From: Kiritimatiellia bacterium
Lineage (GTDB): Bacteria; Verrucomicrobiota; Kiritimatiellia; RFP12; UBA1067
Length of the DNA stretch: 41,214 nucleotides
Assembly (NCBI GenBank): GCA_028686345.1
Contig: JAQUCE010000040.1
Span: forward strand, 1-41,214
Reading direction: 5' to 3'
Below are positions 27,501-35,331 of this stretch, one piece after another (position 1 is the first letter of the stretch; each line of letters opens with the position of its first letter). Both the position numbers and the translations under genes were made by a program. The notes beneath the pieces were generated by a model. The model did not search any database, had not been told where the DNA came from, and saw only the letters and a list, made by a program, of their open reading frames with translations.

Positions 27501-28989
27501 CAGTGTCCGCATACCCATAGATGAAGTTTTCATCCCAGTGATCGACTGTCATACGAATTTGTTTTTTATAGTTTTCGTAATTCGGTGTACTACGCGGAGA
27601 GAGAGTCACATTCAAAACTGCTTCAGCCAGGCCGGAGGGAAGTTCAACACCAAACATCACACAGGTAATATCGCACAGTGATTTTAAGTCCTCAAGATAC
27701 TCTGCCTCTGTGATTGCACCTTCAAATCCTATTCGAAGGCGATTGGCCCTGATTCGAAATTGACCGATGTAATAGGAATCCTTTTTCAAGTCACCACAGA
27801 TAAATTTAAGTCTTGAAAACAGGCTGGTAAACTGCGTTTCGTATTTTTCTGCAAACTCTTTTGTCATCCGATCCAGCACATCCCAAAGGCTACTATATTT
27901 ATTTTTTAGAGGAAGATCTGAGAAATGGATAGCACCAATTTCATCAATAAAAGAGTTACCGTGTGCATATTGCAGTAACTTGCCTTTCTGCCAATACACA
28001 TAAAAACAATCGGATGACTCACATGTAATAGTAGCTTGAGCTTTAAAAAGATTATTTACCTGATTCTTAAAAAACTCTGGATCTATCATACGATCCGCAA
28101 CCTTGATGCACACCAAATATTCATGCGTGGCAATCCGTTTAATAGACTCCGAAAGCTTGTCAGTTTTACAATCGAAGACGCGGACTACCATGTGGTCGCC
28201 ATTAATCGGCGGTTTAGGGTCGAGATAATCTTGCGCGGGATTTACTATTTTCCGTAATTGCGCAAGCACCTCCTCTTTTATCTGTTTGCTGCCTACAAAT
28301 ATTTTTTGCGTAGACTTTTCAACAACTATTTTTTGCTTTATATAACAGGGAACATTATCAACAACTTTCGCCTCCTGTGCGCGAAACACCTTTTTTATCA
28401 ATTTCTCCATCTGCTCCGGTGTGAAAAAGGTTTCACGCGCTGTAAACTTTAAAACACTCTGCACTGCTTTACTTTTACGTACACATCGGAACCAAGGCGC
28501 ATGCTTTTGCATCTCAATACAATCCGCCGCGTCATCCAAATCCGGATCTAGCACCACCAATCCTGCAATAAAGCGTCGCCAATCGATTCGCGGCGTTTCA
28601 GGCCCCATGAATACAGTCTGTTTCTCATCCATTTGATTCGAAATAACATTCCGATAATCCCTGACCTGCCCAAATGGGCTGCGCCCTTCACGCCCTCCTT
28701 TGACTGTTATCCCCTGAACAGTCTTCCATGGCTCAGTATCATTACCAATTACCGCATCGGCGTACGCCTTCATTTCGACAACAACAATCGCATCGGCCTT
28801 TACAACAATAATATCTATGCTTGATGAGTGTCTTTCGTATGAGTTTCTTAACCGCACATTGCAGATGATATGAAAAAACTGATCTGTATCATGCTCAAAA
28901 TTTTTCTTAAATTCACCAATTAGGAATGAAACAGTTTCACGTTCATGCGTATGTTCGTAATTTTCACACATCCATACTTTAACAGCCAT
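24544..28989 (-). CDS. giant NERD/PD-(D/E)XK nuclease and Dna2/UPF1-like SF1 helicase
   Basis: The product is 1,481 residues from the ATG at 28989 (GAGAGG upstream); the longer frame start at 29049 would overlap the previous gene. The N-terminus (about 20-200) resembles a NERD nuclease-related domain (SSSIDIIVVKADAIVVVEMKAYADAV). Around 670-740 lies a Cas4/Dna2-like PD-(D/E)XK segment (IQGRMDCLYFGPEPGEARVLELKSGKW, with D and E-x-K). The C-terminal third is an SF1B helicase: MGPPGTGKTSHA (about 1050), VAIVDEASQILEPQLL (about 1165), VGDHKQLPAVV, STQWRMHPVIADF, DTIERYQGSSRDVILF and LNVAITRPRKQLFLIG. Two nuclease-type domains plus a helicase suggest processing of invading DNA or RNA. It is flanked by the two paralogous methyltransferase-like fusions. 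Confidence 0.82.
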   Translation of the reverse strand: MAVKVWMCENYEHTHERETVSFLIGEFKKNFEHDTDQFFHIICNVRLRNSYERHSSSIDIIVVKADAIVVVEMKAYADAVIGNDTEPWKTVQGITVKGGREGRSPFGQVRDYRNVISNQMDEKQTVFMGPETPRIDWRRFIAGLVVLDPDLDDAADCIEMQKHAPWFRCVRKSKAVQSVLKFTARETFFTPEQMEKLIKKVFRAQEAKVVDNVPCYIKQKIVVEKSTQKIFVGSKQIKEEVLAQLRKIVNPAQDYLDPKPPINGDHMVVRVFDCKTDKLSESIKRIATHEYLVCIKVADRMIDPEFFKNQVNNLFKAQATITCESSDCFYVYWQKGKLLQYAHGNSFIDEIGAIHFSDLPLKNKYSSLWDVLDRMTKEFAEKYETQFTSLFSRLKFICGDLKKDSYYIGQFRIRANRLRIGFEGAITEAEYLEDLKSLCDITCVMFGVELPSGLAEAVLNVTLSPRSTPNYENYKKQIRMTVDHWDENFIYGYADTGDQLIKIDYKTDYDQPSAFTSLDKILFKGVELNILTPRWDNSRKCWNPSQIVFAPDYLVSTTELSGCVTEFIEHPLKFLLNKLQSDEPSSPMMMGNFANQFFYDLMGSTDENVYTDSQTTFFRENAQDLCAFRDDSNWPMESKRQFENIKHCIQNVLPTEYQFDLSKAIIEASFVSESMGIQGRMDCLYFGPEPGEARVLELKSGKWNLKGNRPQINHKAQVALYGDILFYLSDIRRKNLKSILFYSKTIPENRSNPHVDGKIFADDANARRIKELMQLRNRIVASEYYFLKNNGSSVFDNVTPASLVLPKKRDDAASSALWKNYHKPQLQKILTPIKSASPLAKSYFFRFVSFQMRERILSKVGDEKVGSLQGIAAAWNTSTETKLTNGTILIDLKVKVVTDNNGIEAVSFEIKDSTDNEATPNFRKGDSVLFYPRKVEGDNITNQIIMEGDIESLTPKEVKICLRNKVRPAVFDKKADYALEPGIHSSSSEFRGLLQFLTGPERRRNLLLKHVWPEVNSDEILRNEHLKQIDDDELKRIVLEAKQAKDYYLLMGPPGTGKTSHAIRWMIEEFLTDPHKMILLVAYTNRAVDEICEMLGKIESCPAYLRIGRRLTCAEDFQNNLEEKFFADCSDKMSVKDKLDATRIVVGTLSSLSGKASLFKLKHFDVAIVDEASQILEPQLLQLFCGQSNDKPSVDKFILVGDHKQLPAVVQQTAEQSSVEDASLRAIGLTNCRNSLFERLYQLNKGRPGIIGHLSTQWRMHPVIADFASSRFYGGKLKPGGAAHQLKEYCYEQYNREDELEFFVATHRLGFVPSMDPPIEDSHKANRHEAKAVARLVKCIYELYEKNGKQLKDDSIGIVVPFRNQIAMIRGEVYQLTIPDEIKELISNSIDTIERYQGSSRDVILFSTTISRPYQKKILSVMGDDGDGDEPVDRKLNVAITRPRKQLFLIGNAALLREIPVYDDLIDWLIEKGGELNLDYG

Positions 28990-28999
28990 AGAAAACCTC

Positions 29000-30445
29000 T
29001 CATCTAGTAAAAAGTTTAACAACATTAAAACGCCCATTGATTTCAGCAACAGAACGTGGAGTTAACCCATTTGCAGCAATTACATCAGGAGATGCACCAT
29101 GCTCTAACAATATTCTTGCTGTTTCAACAAAATCTCCCGCTGCTGCCATGTACAGAGCTGTCTGGTCATATTGATCAGGGATATCCACATTTGCCCCGCA
29201 CTCCAGCAATAAACTTATCAGCTCAGGATGATTGTATCTGGCGGCCATAGTAAGTGCTGTTCTTTTATTTTTTGCAGCCTGCAGATTGACTAGAGCTCCA
29301 TGTTTTAAGAGAAGTTCAGCCGCTTTAATTTCCCCGTACTTGGCCGCAAACTGAAGAGGGGTTGCACCAGTTGCATTCGTCGCATTCTCATTGGCACCAC
29401 CCTCCAATAAGAGCTGCATGACATTTACCGCCCCATACTTAGAGGCAATCATAATAGGCGGCCAACCAGTTTGGTCAAAACTATTGATTTCAATACCGCG
29501 GATTATAAATGCCCGCACACCTTCGATATCGTCGATCGCAACCATATCATAAAAAATACTGGCATCTAGCTCCCTGATCTTCTGAGCAAATAGTTCAGGT
29601 GAATAATCATTTTGCTCACACAAGTCCTTGATCCGGCGGTTTTGCACATGAACAATCTTGAGAATCATAGTGGTTGAGGCAGCAGTAATCTCTTGTTCAA
29701 AAAGCACCGTTTGTATCCAACGCTCCCCGTCAATCAGCAAATCGATGAAGGCATTAAAACGAGCGAGTAGATGGCGCTTAACTGATGGCGAAACGCAGAC
29801 GATATACTCATCGCGCTGAAAAGCAGTGCGTCTGACACGTCTTGTGAACTCAGCACAAAACTCACTATTCTCGAAGAGTAATAAGTCCAGTACATTTGAA
29901 AATAGGTGTACTCGCGGAACCCCAAGTACGCTCGAGAAATCGCTTTCCGTAAACTCCTCAAAGCGTTTGTTTAGAGTCAGCACTTGCGCCTGCCGAAATA
30001 ATTCACGGACTGTTTGCTCTGCACGATTTATCGCAACGCTAGAGGGCTCGACTAAGACCACCTGGCGTAGGTTAGCAAGTCCAATTGTACCTAAAAGTCC
30101 TTTGATGAAATCGTGTAACACAACGAGTCCCACACCGGTTCCGCATCCCCAATCCACTACATCAAAACGTCCTGAAAACACCTCGACTGGCAGGGCTTTA
30201 TATACCGCTTCGAACTTGAAGCAGTGCTTGTTCCAATATAAATACGCATATCCATCCAGCTCATCGTCGCTTTCAAGTATCTTTATTCCATGCTGTAGTT
30301 TTTCTTTCAGGGCCAGGTCTATTTTATAACCATCATAAATCAGATTTTTACGCCTCAGCCTATTTTCAGAGAGCTTGCGCAGTGATGAAAAATTTGGCTC
30401 TTGAAGCTGCTTCAATTCGTCCAAAAACAGACGTTCATTGCTCAT
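29000..30445 (-). CDS. methyltransferase-like domain fused to ankyrin repeats
   Basis: The product is 481 residues from the ATG at 30445, which overlaps the DUF1848 stop (ATGA) and has GGAAGGAGG eight bases upstream. Residues about 1-270 match the N-terminal domain of the UvrD fusion at 21579-24278: DVVDWGCGTGVGLVVL, VVLVEPSSVAINRA, HLFSNVLDLLLF and YIVCVSPS. No NPPY/DPPY-type catalytic motif is seen, so it may modify RNA or protein, or only bind a nucleotide or cofactor. Residues about 320-480 form about five ankyrin repeats (TGWPPIMIASKYGAVNVMQLLLEGGA and similar), a protein-binding module. It may recruit the shared methyltransferase-like domain to a partner encoded nearby. Confidence 0.78.
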   Translation of the reverse strand: MSNERLFLDELKQLQEPNFSSLRKLSENRLRRKNLIYDGYKIDLALKEKLQHGIKILESDDELDGYAYLYWNKHCFKFEAVYKALPVEVFSGRFDVVDWGCGTGVGLVVLHDFIKGLLGTIGLANLRQVVLVEPSSVAINRAEQTVRELFRQAQVLTLNKRFEEFTESDFSSVLGVPRVHLFSNVLDLLLFENSEFCAEFTRRVRRTAFQRDEYIVCVSPSVKRHLLARFNAFIDLLIDGERWIQTVLFEQEITAASTTMILKIVHVQNRRIKDLCEQNDYSPELFAQKIRELDASIFYDMVAIDDIEGVRAFIIRGIEINSFDQTGWPPIMIASKYGAVNVMQLLLEGGANENATNATGATPLQFAAKYGEIKAAELLLKHGALVNLQAAKNKRTALTMAARYNHPELISLLLECGANVDIPDQYDQTALYMAAAGDFVETARILLEHGASPDVIAANGLTPRSVAEINGRFNVVKLFTR

Positions 30446-31485
30446 GCATCTGGCCTCCTTCCCGTACCACAAATATAAGGCGAACAGGGCTGCATCAGAT
30501 GCGTAGCGTAGTTTCGTTTCACCGATTCAGGCGATGCGTTCGCATAGCAATACACACAACCATGCGGGCAGGTGTTATATTCACCGATATCCTTGCTCAT
30601 AATACAGCCACAAGCTTTCCTTTGCCCTTTGTCCTTCAATTTTTGACTTTTCTTTTTCACGTTGGGACCGTCAAAAAAGTCCAATTGCTCGCATGTTTCA
30701 TGGCCAATAAACTCCATTAATTCCTTGTCATGTTTAAAACACCTGACCACAAGTCGATCATCAACACAACGATTATGTTCAATACCGTACTCTTCCAGAT
30801 CAATTTGCTCTGCGCATGTACCCAGTGCAAGATTCCATTTGCAGTTGAGATTTGCAATACCGTGTGCAAATTCTTTGATTTCATCAGAGTTAAACTCACG
30901 TGCTTTAATGCCGGCCTTTGCAAGGTTGCGGCCAACCTTGCCATAGGCATCAATATCGGCAAAACTGAAAACCAGGCGTGATGTATAGGGTGAAAGCTGG
31001 TTACCAATATTTTCAACTTTATTGAGCAACTCCCTGACCGAGATTTTATCTGTTAGCAAAAGCGGGTCAAAACGCCAGATAATCCGCTCCTTACCCAGTT
31101 GCTTGGATAAATCAATAAAGGTTTTAATTCTTTCGCCCACACATGGAACGCCCGGCTCATAATGTTCGGCATCATAATCGTTCAGTGTATATTGAAAGTA
31201 ATAATTTAAACCGTTATTATCAAGCGCATCAAGATGTTCCATCATAGGTCTGGGATTCTTGGACCAGAAAACAAACAAGCGTGCCTTTGAAAAGCTCACA
31301 TAGATTGGTATCCCATTGAAGGGGTTAGTCCACTTAACAAAACCCTCCTTTAGTCTCTGCATAAACCAGTCAGAGTAAAAGGCCGGAATATCTGTAGACC
31401 GACTAGCCGAAATTATAATGGGAGCCTGAGCATCGACAATCTCGCCCAACTCATTTTTAATCCTAATTTTATCCCAACTAGCCAT
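30442..31485 (-). CDS. DUF1848 family protein with C-terminal radical-SAM-like cysteine cluster
   Basis: The product is 347 residues, preceded by AAGGAG. The N-terminus IIISASRSTDIPAFYSDWF with the following FVKWTNPFNG and FSKARLFVFWSKNP is the DUF1848 signature. The C-terminus holds CGCIMSKDIGEYNTCPHGCVYCYAN, whose C-x3-C-x2-C spacing resembles the [4Fe-4S] site of radical SAM enzymes but at the opposite end of the chain, as noted for this family. Biochemical function is unknown. It starts 21 bases after the UvrD-type stop and overlaps the next start by 4 bp, so it is firmly part of the array. Confidence 0.85.
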   Translation of the reverse strand: MASWDKIRIKNELGEIVDAQAPIIISASRSTDIPAFYSDWFMQRLKEGFVKWTNPFNGIPIYVSFSKARLFVFWSKNPRPMMEHLDALDNNGLNYYFQYTLNDYDAEHYEPGVPCVGERIKTFIDLSKQLGKERIIWRFDPLLLTDKISVRELLNKVENIGNQLSPYTSRLVFSFADIDAYGKVGRNLAKAGIKAREFNSDEIKEFAHGIANLNCKWNLALGTCAEQIDLEEYGIEHNRCVDDRLVVRCFKHDKELMEFIGHETCEQLDFFDGPNVKKKSQKLKDKGQRKACGCIMSKDIGEYNTCPHGCVYCYANASPESVKRNYATHLMQPCSPYICGTGRRPDA

Positions 31486-31506
31486 TAAAGGACTCCTTCA
31501 ATATTG

Positions 31507-33600
31507 TTACTCTTCCCCATTTAACCTCAAATCATCCAAAAACTCTGACGCTGGATCGACTCCTGTTACCAGCAGGCGGTCGCGGGCGCGGGTGCAGGCA
31601 ACGTAGAGAAGATGGCGCTCGGTGTTGTAAACCTCTTCTAACTCACCGGCATCAGCGGCTGTTTCTATGCGTTCCTGCAAGGGCAGAATTTCATCATCAC
31701 AGGCCATGACCGCTACTGCACGAAACTCCAGCCCCTTTGCCAGGTGCATGGGGCAGATTACAACTCTACCAACGCTCTCGCGGGAGATTTCCGAGAGTTG
31801 AATGTGTTGCAACCCAGCTGACTCCACCGCAGCTATGGCCCGTGCTAGCTGCGCCTCTGAACGCACAAACACGCCTATCTCAATGGGCTGAAACTCCTCT
31901 GCAACCAGCTGCTTTAACCATGCGCCAACAGCTGCGGTCTCTTCATCCATAGAGTTATAGATCTGAATGGCGGGCTCCTGACCATTGAAAACCGATACTG
32001 TTCCCTTGCGGGGTTCGGTATTGCCATCAACATCAGCAATCTCAGGCGGCAGCAAACGATCAGCCTGACAACGAATCTGATGTGATGTGCGGTAGTTGAC
32101 ACGCAGTGTGCTGGAACGTCCCCGTATATCAACCCCCAATGCTTTCCATGAAAAGGGCTGACGAAAGATGCGCTGCCCCAGATCACCGGCAAAAAAGAGA
32201 CTCTCTGGTCTATCTCCACCCAAGGCCGCTAAAAAACGCAGTTCCGCGACGCCAATATCCTGCGCCTCATCCACAACAGCAAACTCAAAGGGATATTTTT
32301 TTGTCGTGCAGATCGACTCGGTGATCTTTGCAAAAAGTTCGGCTTGGGTCAGCAATAATTGCTCTGTTAATTTATCACGCATATCCTGGAACACCCTCCA
32401 AAAGTGTTGGCGCTGTGTCTCAGCCAAGCGGGTCCGTCGCCCAAGTCTTTTAACATCACGATACTCTTCCCATGTTCTAAGCTGCCAGGCATCAACCACA
32501 TTACTCCACTCATCCCAAAAAAAATTGTTTGAGAAACGCGACTCTGTTATGTCTTGGGCTGCATCTGCCAGGAAAGATTTAATCTGGCCATCTGTTGCTA
32601 TTTTAATTTTGCCAAACCTTGCTCTGCCAATCCGCAGGGCAATGCTGTCCATTGAGTGCACATCAATCCGCTCGGCCAGCATAGGCTGCTTGTAGATCAG
32701 ACGATGCAGTCGCATCTGTAAGGCTTCTGCCAGAGGGTCAGAGAAGGTAGTCAGTAAAACGCGCGCATCTGGATTCTGACGGGCCAGCCAGACTGCCCGA
32801 TGTAACGCCACAATGGTTTTACCGGTGCCAGCTGAACCGGCCACACGCGCTGGACCGCTAAAGTTCTGTTCAACGAGATCGCGCTGTGCAGGGTGCAGAA
32901 AAATCGTCCACTTATCCCAGGGAAACTCCAATGCCTTTTCCAGCTCCTCAACATTGGTCATCACCCGGAAACGACGCTGTGCATCAGGATGATCAAACGG
33001 GTCAACATCCGGCGCGACAAATTTCTTAATCGCCGGTTCGCCGCCGGTAGCCAGTTCCAGCAGAGATTCGGCGGCTTCTTTTGGCAGACGATCTGAGAGC
33101 GTCAGCAGAGAATCCTCATCCACAGACTTAACATCTTCCAACCACTCTGGAGGAACTCCGTAGGAAAGCAGAGTATCATCTGGAACTTGTCCAAAAAGCA
33201 CCGGCTTCGGTTGCGCAGGTTTTTCAACCTGCACATAAACCGGAACCTCAATCTCCTTGACCAGTTCGCGGATTTCGACAATCTGGGCCGCACCGGTTTT
33301 GGGATGAGTCTCTATTTTACGATGAGCTGCCCATTGGTATGCTTTGTCATGATGGTCAACGTAGCAGAGCATCAGACTTGATTGCGTTTTATGCACAATC
33401 AACCTGATATCCATGCTCACACTGACCGACCAGAAATTCTTATCCTTAGCCCCATCCAGTTTATGAAAACGCATACCTGGACTAGCCGGATTCATCTGCA
33501 GGTCAAAAGCCGTTGTTTTGACGGTTTTCTGCTCATCTCCGGTTAATCGGGCAAGGCTGTCAGTAAAGGTATCTGCTATTCGGAAGTTCATATTATCCAT
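31507..33600 (-). CDS. UvrD/REP-type helicase with N-terminal RelE-like domain
   Basis: The product is 697 residues. Residues 1-95 look like a RelE/ParE-type fold (FRIADTFTDSLARLTGDEQ ... GMRFHKLDGAKDKNFWSVSVSMDIRLIVHKT ... CYVDHHDKAYQWA). The SF1 helicase core follows: RVAGSAGTGKTIVALHRA (Walker A, 255-262), FAVVDEAQDIG (444-448), GDLGQRIFRQPFSW, LRVNYRTSHQIR, CPMHLAKGLEFRAVAVM and LLYVACTRARDRL (664-676). Its ATG directly follows the reverse transcriptase stop (TGAATG), implying coupled translation. Such RelE-UvrD fusions are common near type III-like restriction-modification genes. The N-terminal fold may contact RNA or the ribosome, but catalytic residues cannot be assigned from sequence alone. 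Confidence 0.85.
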   Translation of the reverse strand: MDNMNFRIADTFTDSLARLTGDEQKTVKTTAFDLQMNPASPGMRFHKLDGAKDKNFWSVSVSMDIRLIVHKTQSSLMLCYVDHHDKAYQWAAHRKIETHPKTGAAQIVEIRELVKEIEVPVYVQVEKPAQPKPVLFGQVPDDTLLSYGVPPEWLEDVKSVDEDSLLTLSDRLPKEAAESLLELATGGEPAIKKFVAPDVDPFDHPDAQRRFRVMTNVEELEKALEFPWDKWTIFLHPAQRDLVEQNFSGPARVAGSAGTGKTIVALHRAVWLARQNPDARVLLTTFSDPLAEALQMRLHRLIYKQPMLAERIDVHSMDSIALRIGRARFGKIKIATDGQIKSFLADAAQDITESRFSNNFFWDEWSNVVDAWQLRTWEEYRDVKRLGRRTRLAETQRQHFWRVFQDMRDKLTEQLLLTQAELFAKITESICTTKKYPFEFAVVDEAQDIGVAELRFLAALGGDRPESLFFAGDLGQRIFRQPFSWKALGVDIRGRSSTLRVNYRTSHQIRCQADRLLPPEIADVDGNTEPRKGTVSVFNGQEPAIQIYNSMDEETAAVGAWLKQLVAEEFQPIEIGVFVRSEAQLARAIAAVESAGLQHIQLSEISRESVGRVVICPMHLAKGLEFRAVAVMACDDEILPLQERIETAADAGELEEVYNTERHLLYVACTRARDRLLVTGVDPASEFLDDLRLNGEE

Positions 33601-35331
33601 TCATGATGCGTAGTTGTCCAACAGTTCTGCAATATCGCTAATCATATCATCGTTAACATCAAATGCGCTTGATAGGATCTCCTGATGAAGAGACTGCGAA
33701 CTAAATCCATGCAGACTTGCTAATTCATCAAAGTATGAATATTCTTCATCTTCACTAACAGACCAATCTGACTTCCATTCACAAAACTGATTCATTTCAT
33801 TCTTTGAAAGTTCAGCTCCACGTATTCGAATTTTCAGTCCGTAAAGATTCAGAATGGCAATTGCTTGCCGTACCGCATCTGTAGGGAGATTTATGTCACA
33901 AATAACACTTTGATGAGTTATAAGTAGTGGACAAACAGCCGCATATGCAACGTCCGCACCATAGAGCACTAGCTTGCTAACATTTCCACTATCAATTGCA
34001 TCAAAAATCACACCGTAAATCTCCATCTCAGGAATACATAATAACACCTCAGCTATACGCGACAAATCCTCTGGTGCAGCCAAGTAGATAAGCTTAGACG
34101 CATACCGCCGCAGACCATGAATACGTCGTTTTTGTTCATATTTATTATCTGCCTTTTTGTTTACCCAATCCCAGAATGCATGCATATAGCGCTCGTTAAG
34201 CTGCTTTGCTTCATGCACTAGAATTGCTGGAGTCGCCCGATAAATAGATTTTCTGACCCAAACTTTAGTAATAAGAAATCGGAGTCGCGCTAAGTAATGC
34301 TGATCATTTATTGCACTTGAGTAATTGAGTGGACGAATGCGAAATCCATTTTTGCTCAACAGTGACGTAATTTCTTCCGTTAACTCAGGCTTATAAACCA
34401 GTAAGCGTTTCATTTTTCCAATGAACGTTTTCCATGAGATACTATCCGACTCATCATTAAAGTCATTCTCACCCTTTAACCACTCATCGGCAGATATTTC
34501 AAAACGTTTCTTTGGGTGTACTTCAAAACCAGACTGATCCAATAGATCATTGAGTTTTTGTTCGGCCTGCATCACATCAGCACGAGAACCCACCAAAGCT
34601 ATATCATCAACATATCTGAAATAACCGTTCGGAATAGCCTCGGTCATTTTTTCGTCTATAGAACGGAAAACTAGATTTGCTATGAGATGTGAAAACATAG
34701 GACCGGTAAGAACACCTTGCTCCGCATCACTGCAAAAATCTCTATTTCCTTTGAGCATATTGCGCCCCAATAAGACATACTTATTCGGCAATCCGCTACC
34801 TTTAGATGCCGACATCCATGCAGCCAAAGCTCTTTCATATGTAATTGATGGGTAAAACTTACGAATATCCGTATAAACTACGCTGTCGTTCTTAGCTTGT
34901 CTAGCTGCATCAGCGATGTCTCTATGTCGCTTTTTAAATCCATAGAAGTATGGAATGAATACACCCCAACGCTCTTTACCTGAAGCTAGTTGATAGCTAT
35001 AAACCATCGGTGCAGTTAAGAATGAATTGCCACATTTTGAGCATGCGTCAAATAGCGCAGACTCTGCTAAAATGTCATTAGGCGTCGGAATACACACTCT
35101 TCGGTGAACAATTTCATTTGTTCTATGATCACGCTCCTTAAAGTGTAATGACTCATGATACATTGGTTTAGCAACGTGCGTTGCAAGAAAAGTCGATACT
35201 TCTCTTGCCCATCGATCACGAACTGCGCAAATACTGCGGAGATATAATCTAACTCCCAAATAGCCTACAATATCCCGTTTCCGATATTGATTCACGGCGC
35301 GCATCGCTAAAAGTTCGGGAGCCATGCTCAT
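33601..35331 (-). CDS. reverse transcriptase (UG/Abi-like defence type candidate) with helical C-terminal region
   Basis: The 576-residue protein has GGAGG ten bases before its ATG, which overlaps the preceding stop by 4 bp. Reverse transcriptase motifs are intact: VVYTDIRKFYPSIT (motif A, Asp155), EQGVLTGPMFSHLIANL (205-220), YFRYVDDIALVGS with the YVDD core (240-243), and GFEVHPKKRF (motif D). All three catalytic aspartates are present. There is no maturase, integrase or HNH region, and no group II intron RNA or retron-type spacer beside it. The 250-residue C-terminus is helical (GLRRYASKLIYLAAPEDLSRIAEVLL and others), as in Abi and UG-class RTs. The subclass cannot be set without a tree. 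Its partner is probably the methyltransferase-fold protein just upstream. Confidence 0.85.
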   Translation of the reverse strand: MSMAPELLAMRAVNQYRKRDIVGYLGVRLYLRSICAVRDRWAREVSTFLATHVAKPMYHESLHFKERDHRTNEIVHRRVCIPTPNDILAESALFDACSKCGNSFLTAPMVYSYQLASGKERWGVFIPYFYGFKKRHRDIADAARQAKNDSVVYTDIRKFYPSITYERALAAWMSASKGSGLPNKYVLLGRNMLKGNRDFCSDAEQGVLTGPMFSHLIANLVFRSIDEKMTEAIPNGYFRYVDDIALVGSRADVMQAEQKLNDLLDQSGFEVHPKKRFEISADEWLKGENDFNDESDSISWKTFIGKMKRLLVYKPELTEEITSLLSKNGFRIRPLNYSSAINDQHYLARLRFLITKVWVRKSIYRATPAILVHEAKQLNERYMHAFWDWVNKKADNKYEQKRRIHGLRRYASKLIYLAAPEDLSRIAEVLLCIPEMEIYGVIFDAIDSGNVSKLVLYGADVAYAAVCPLLITHQSVICDINLPTDAVRQAIAILNLYGLKIRIRGAELSKNEMNQFCEWKSDWSVSEDEEYSYFDELASLHGFSSQSLHQEILSSAFDVNDDMISDIAELLDNYAS

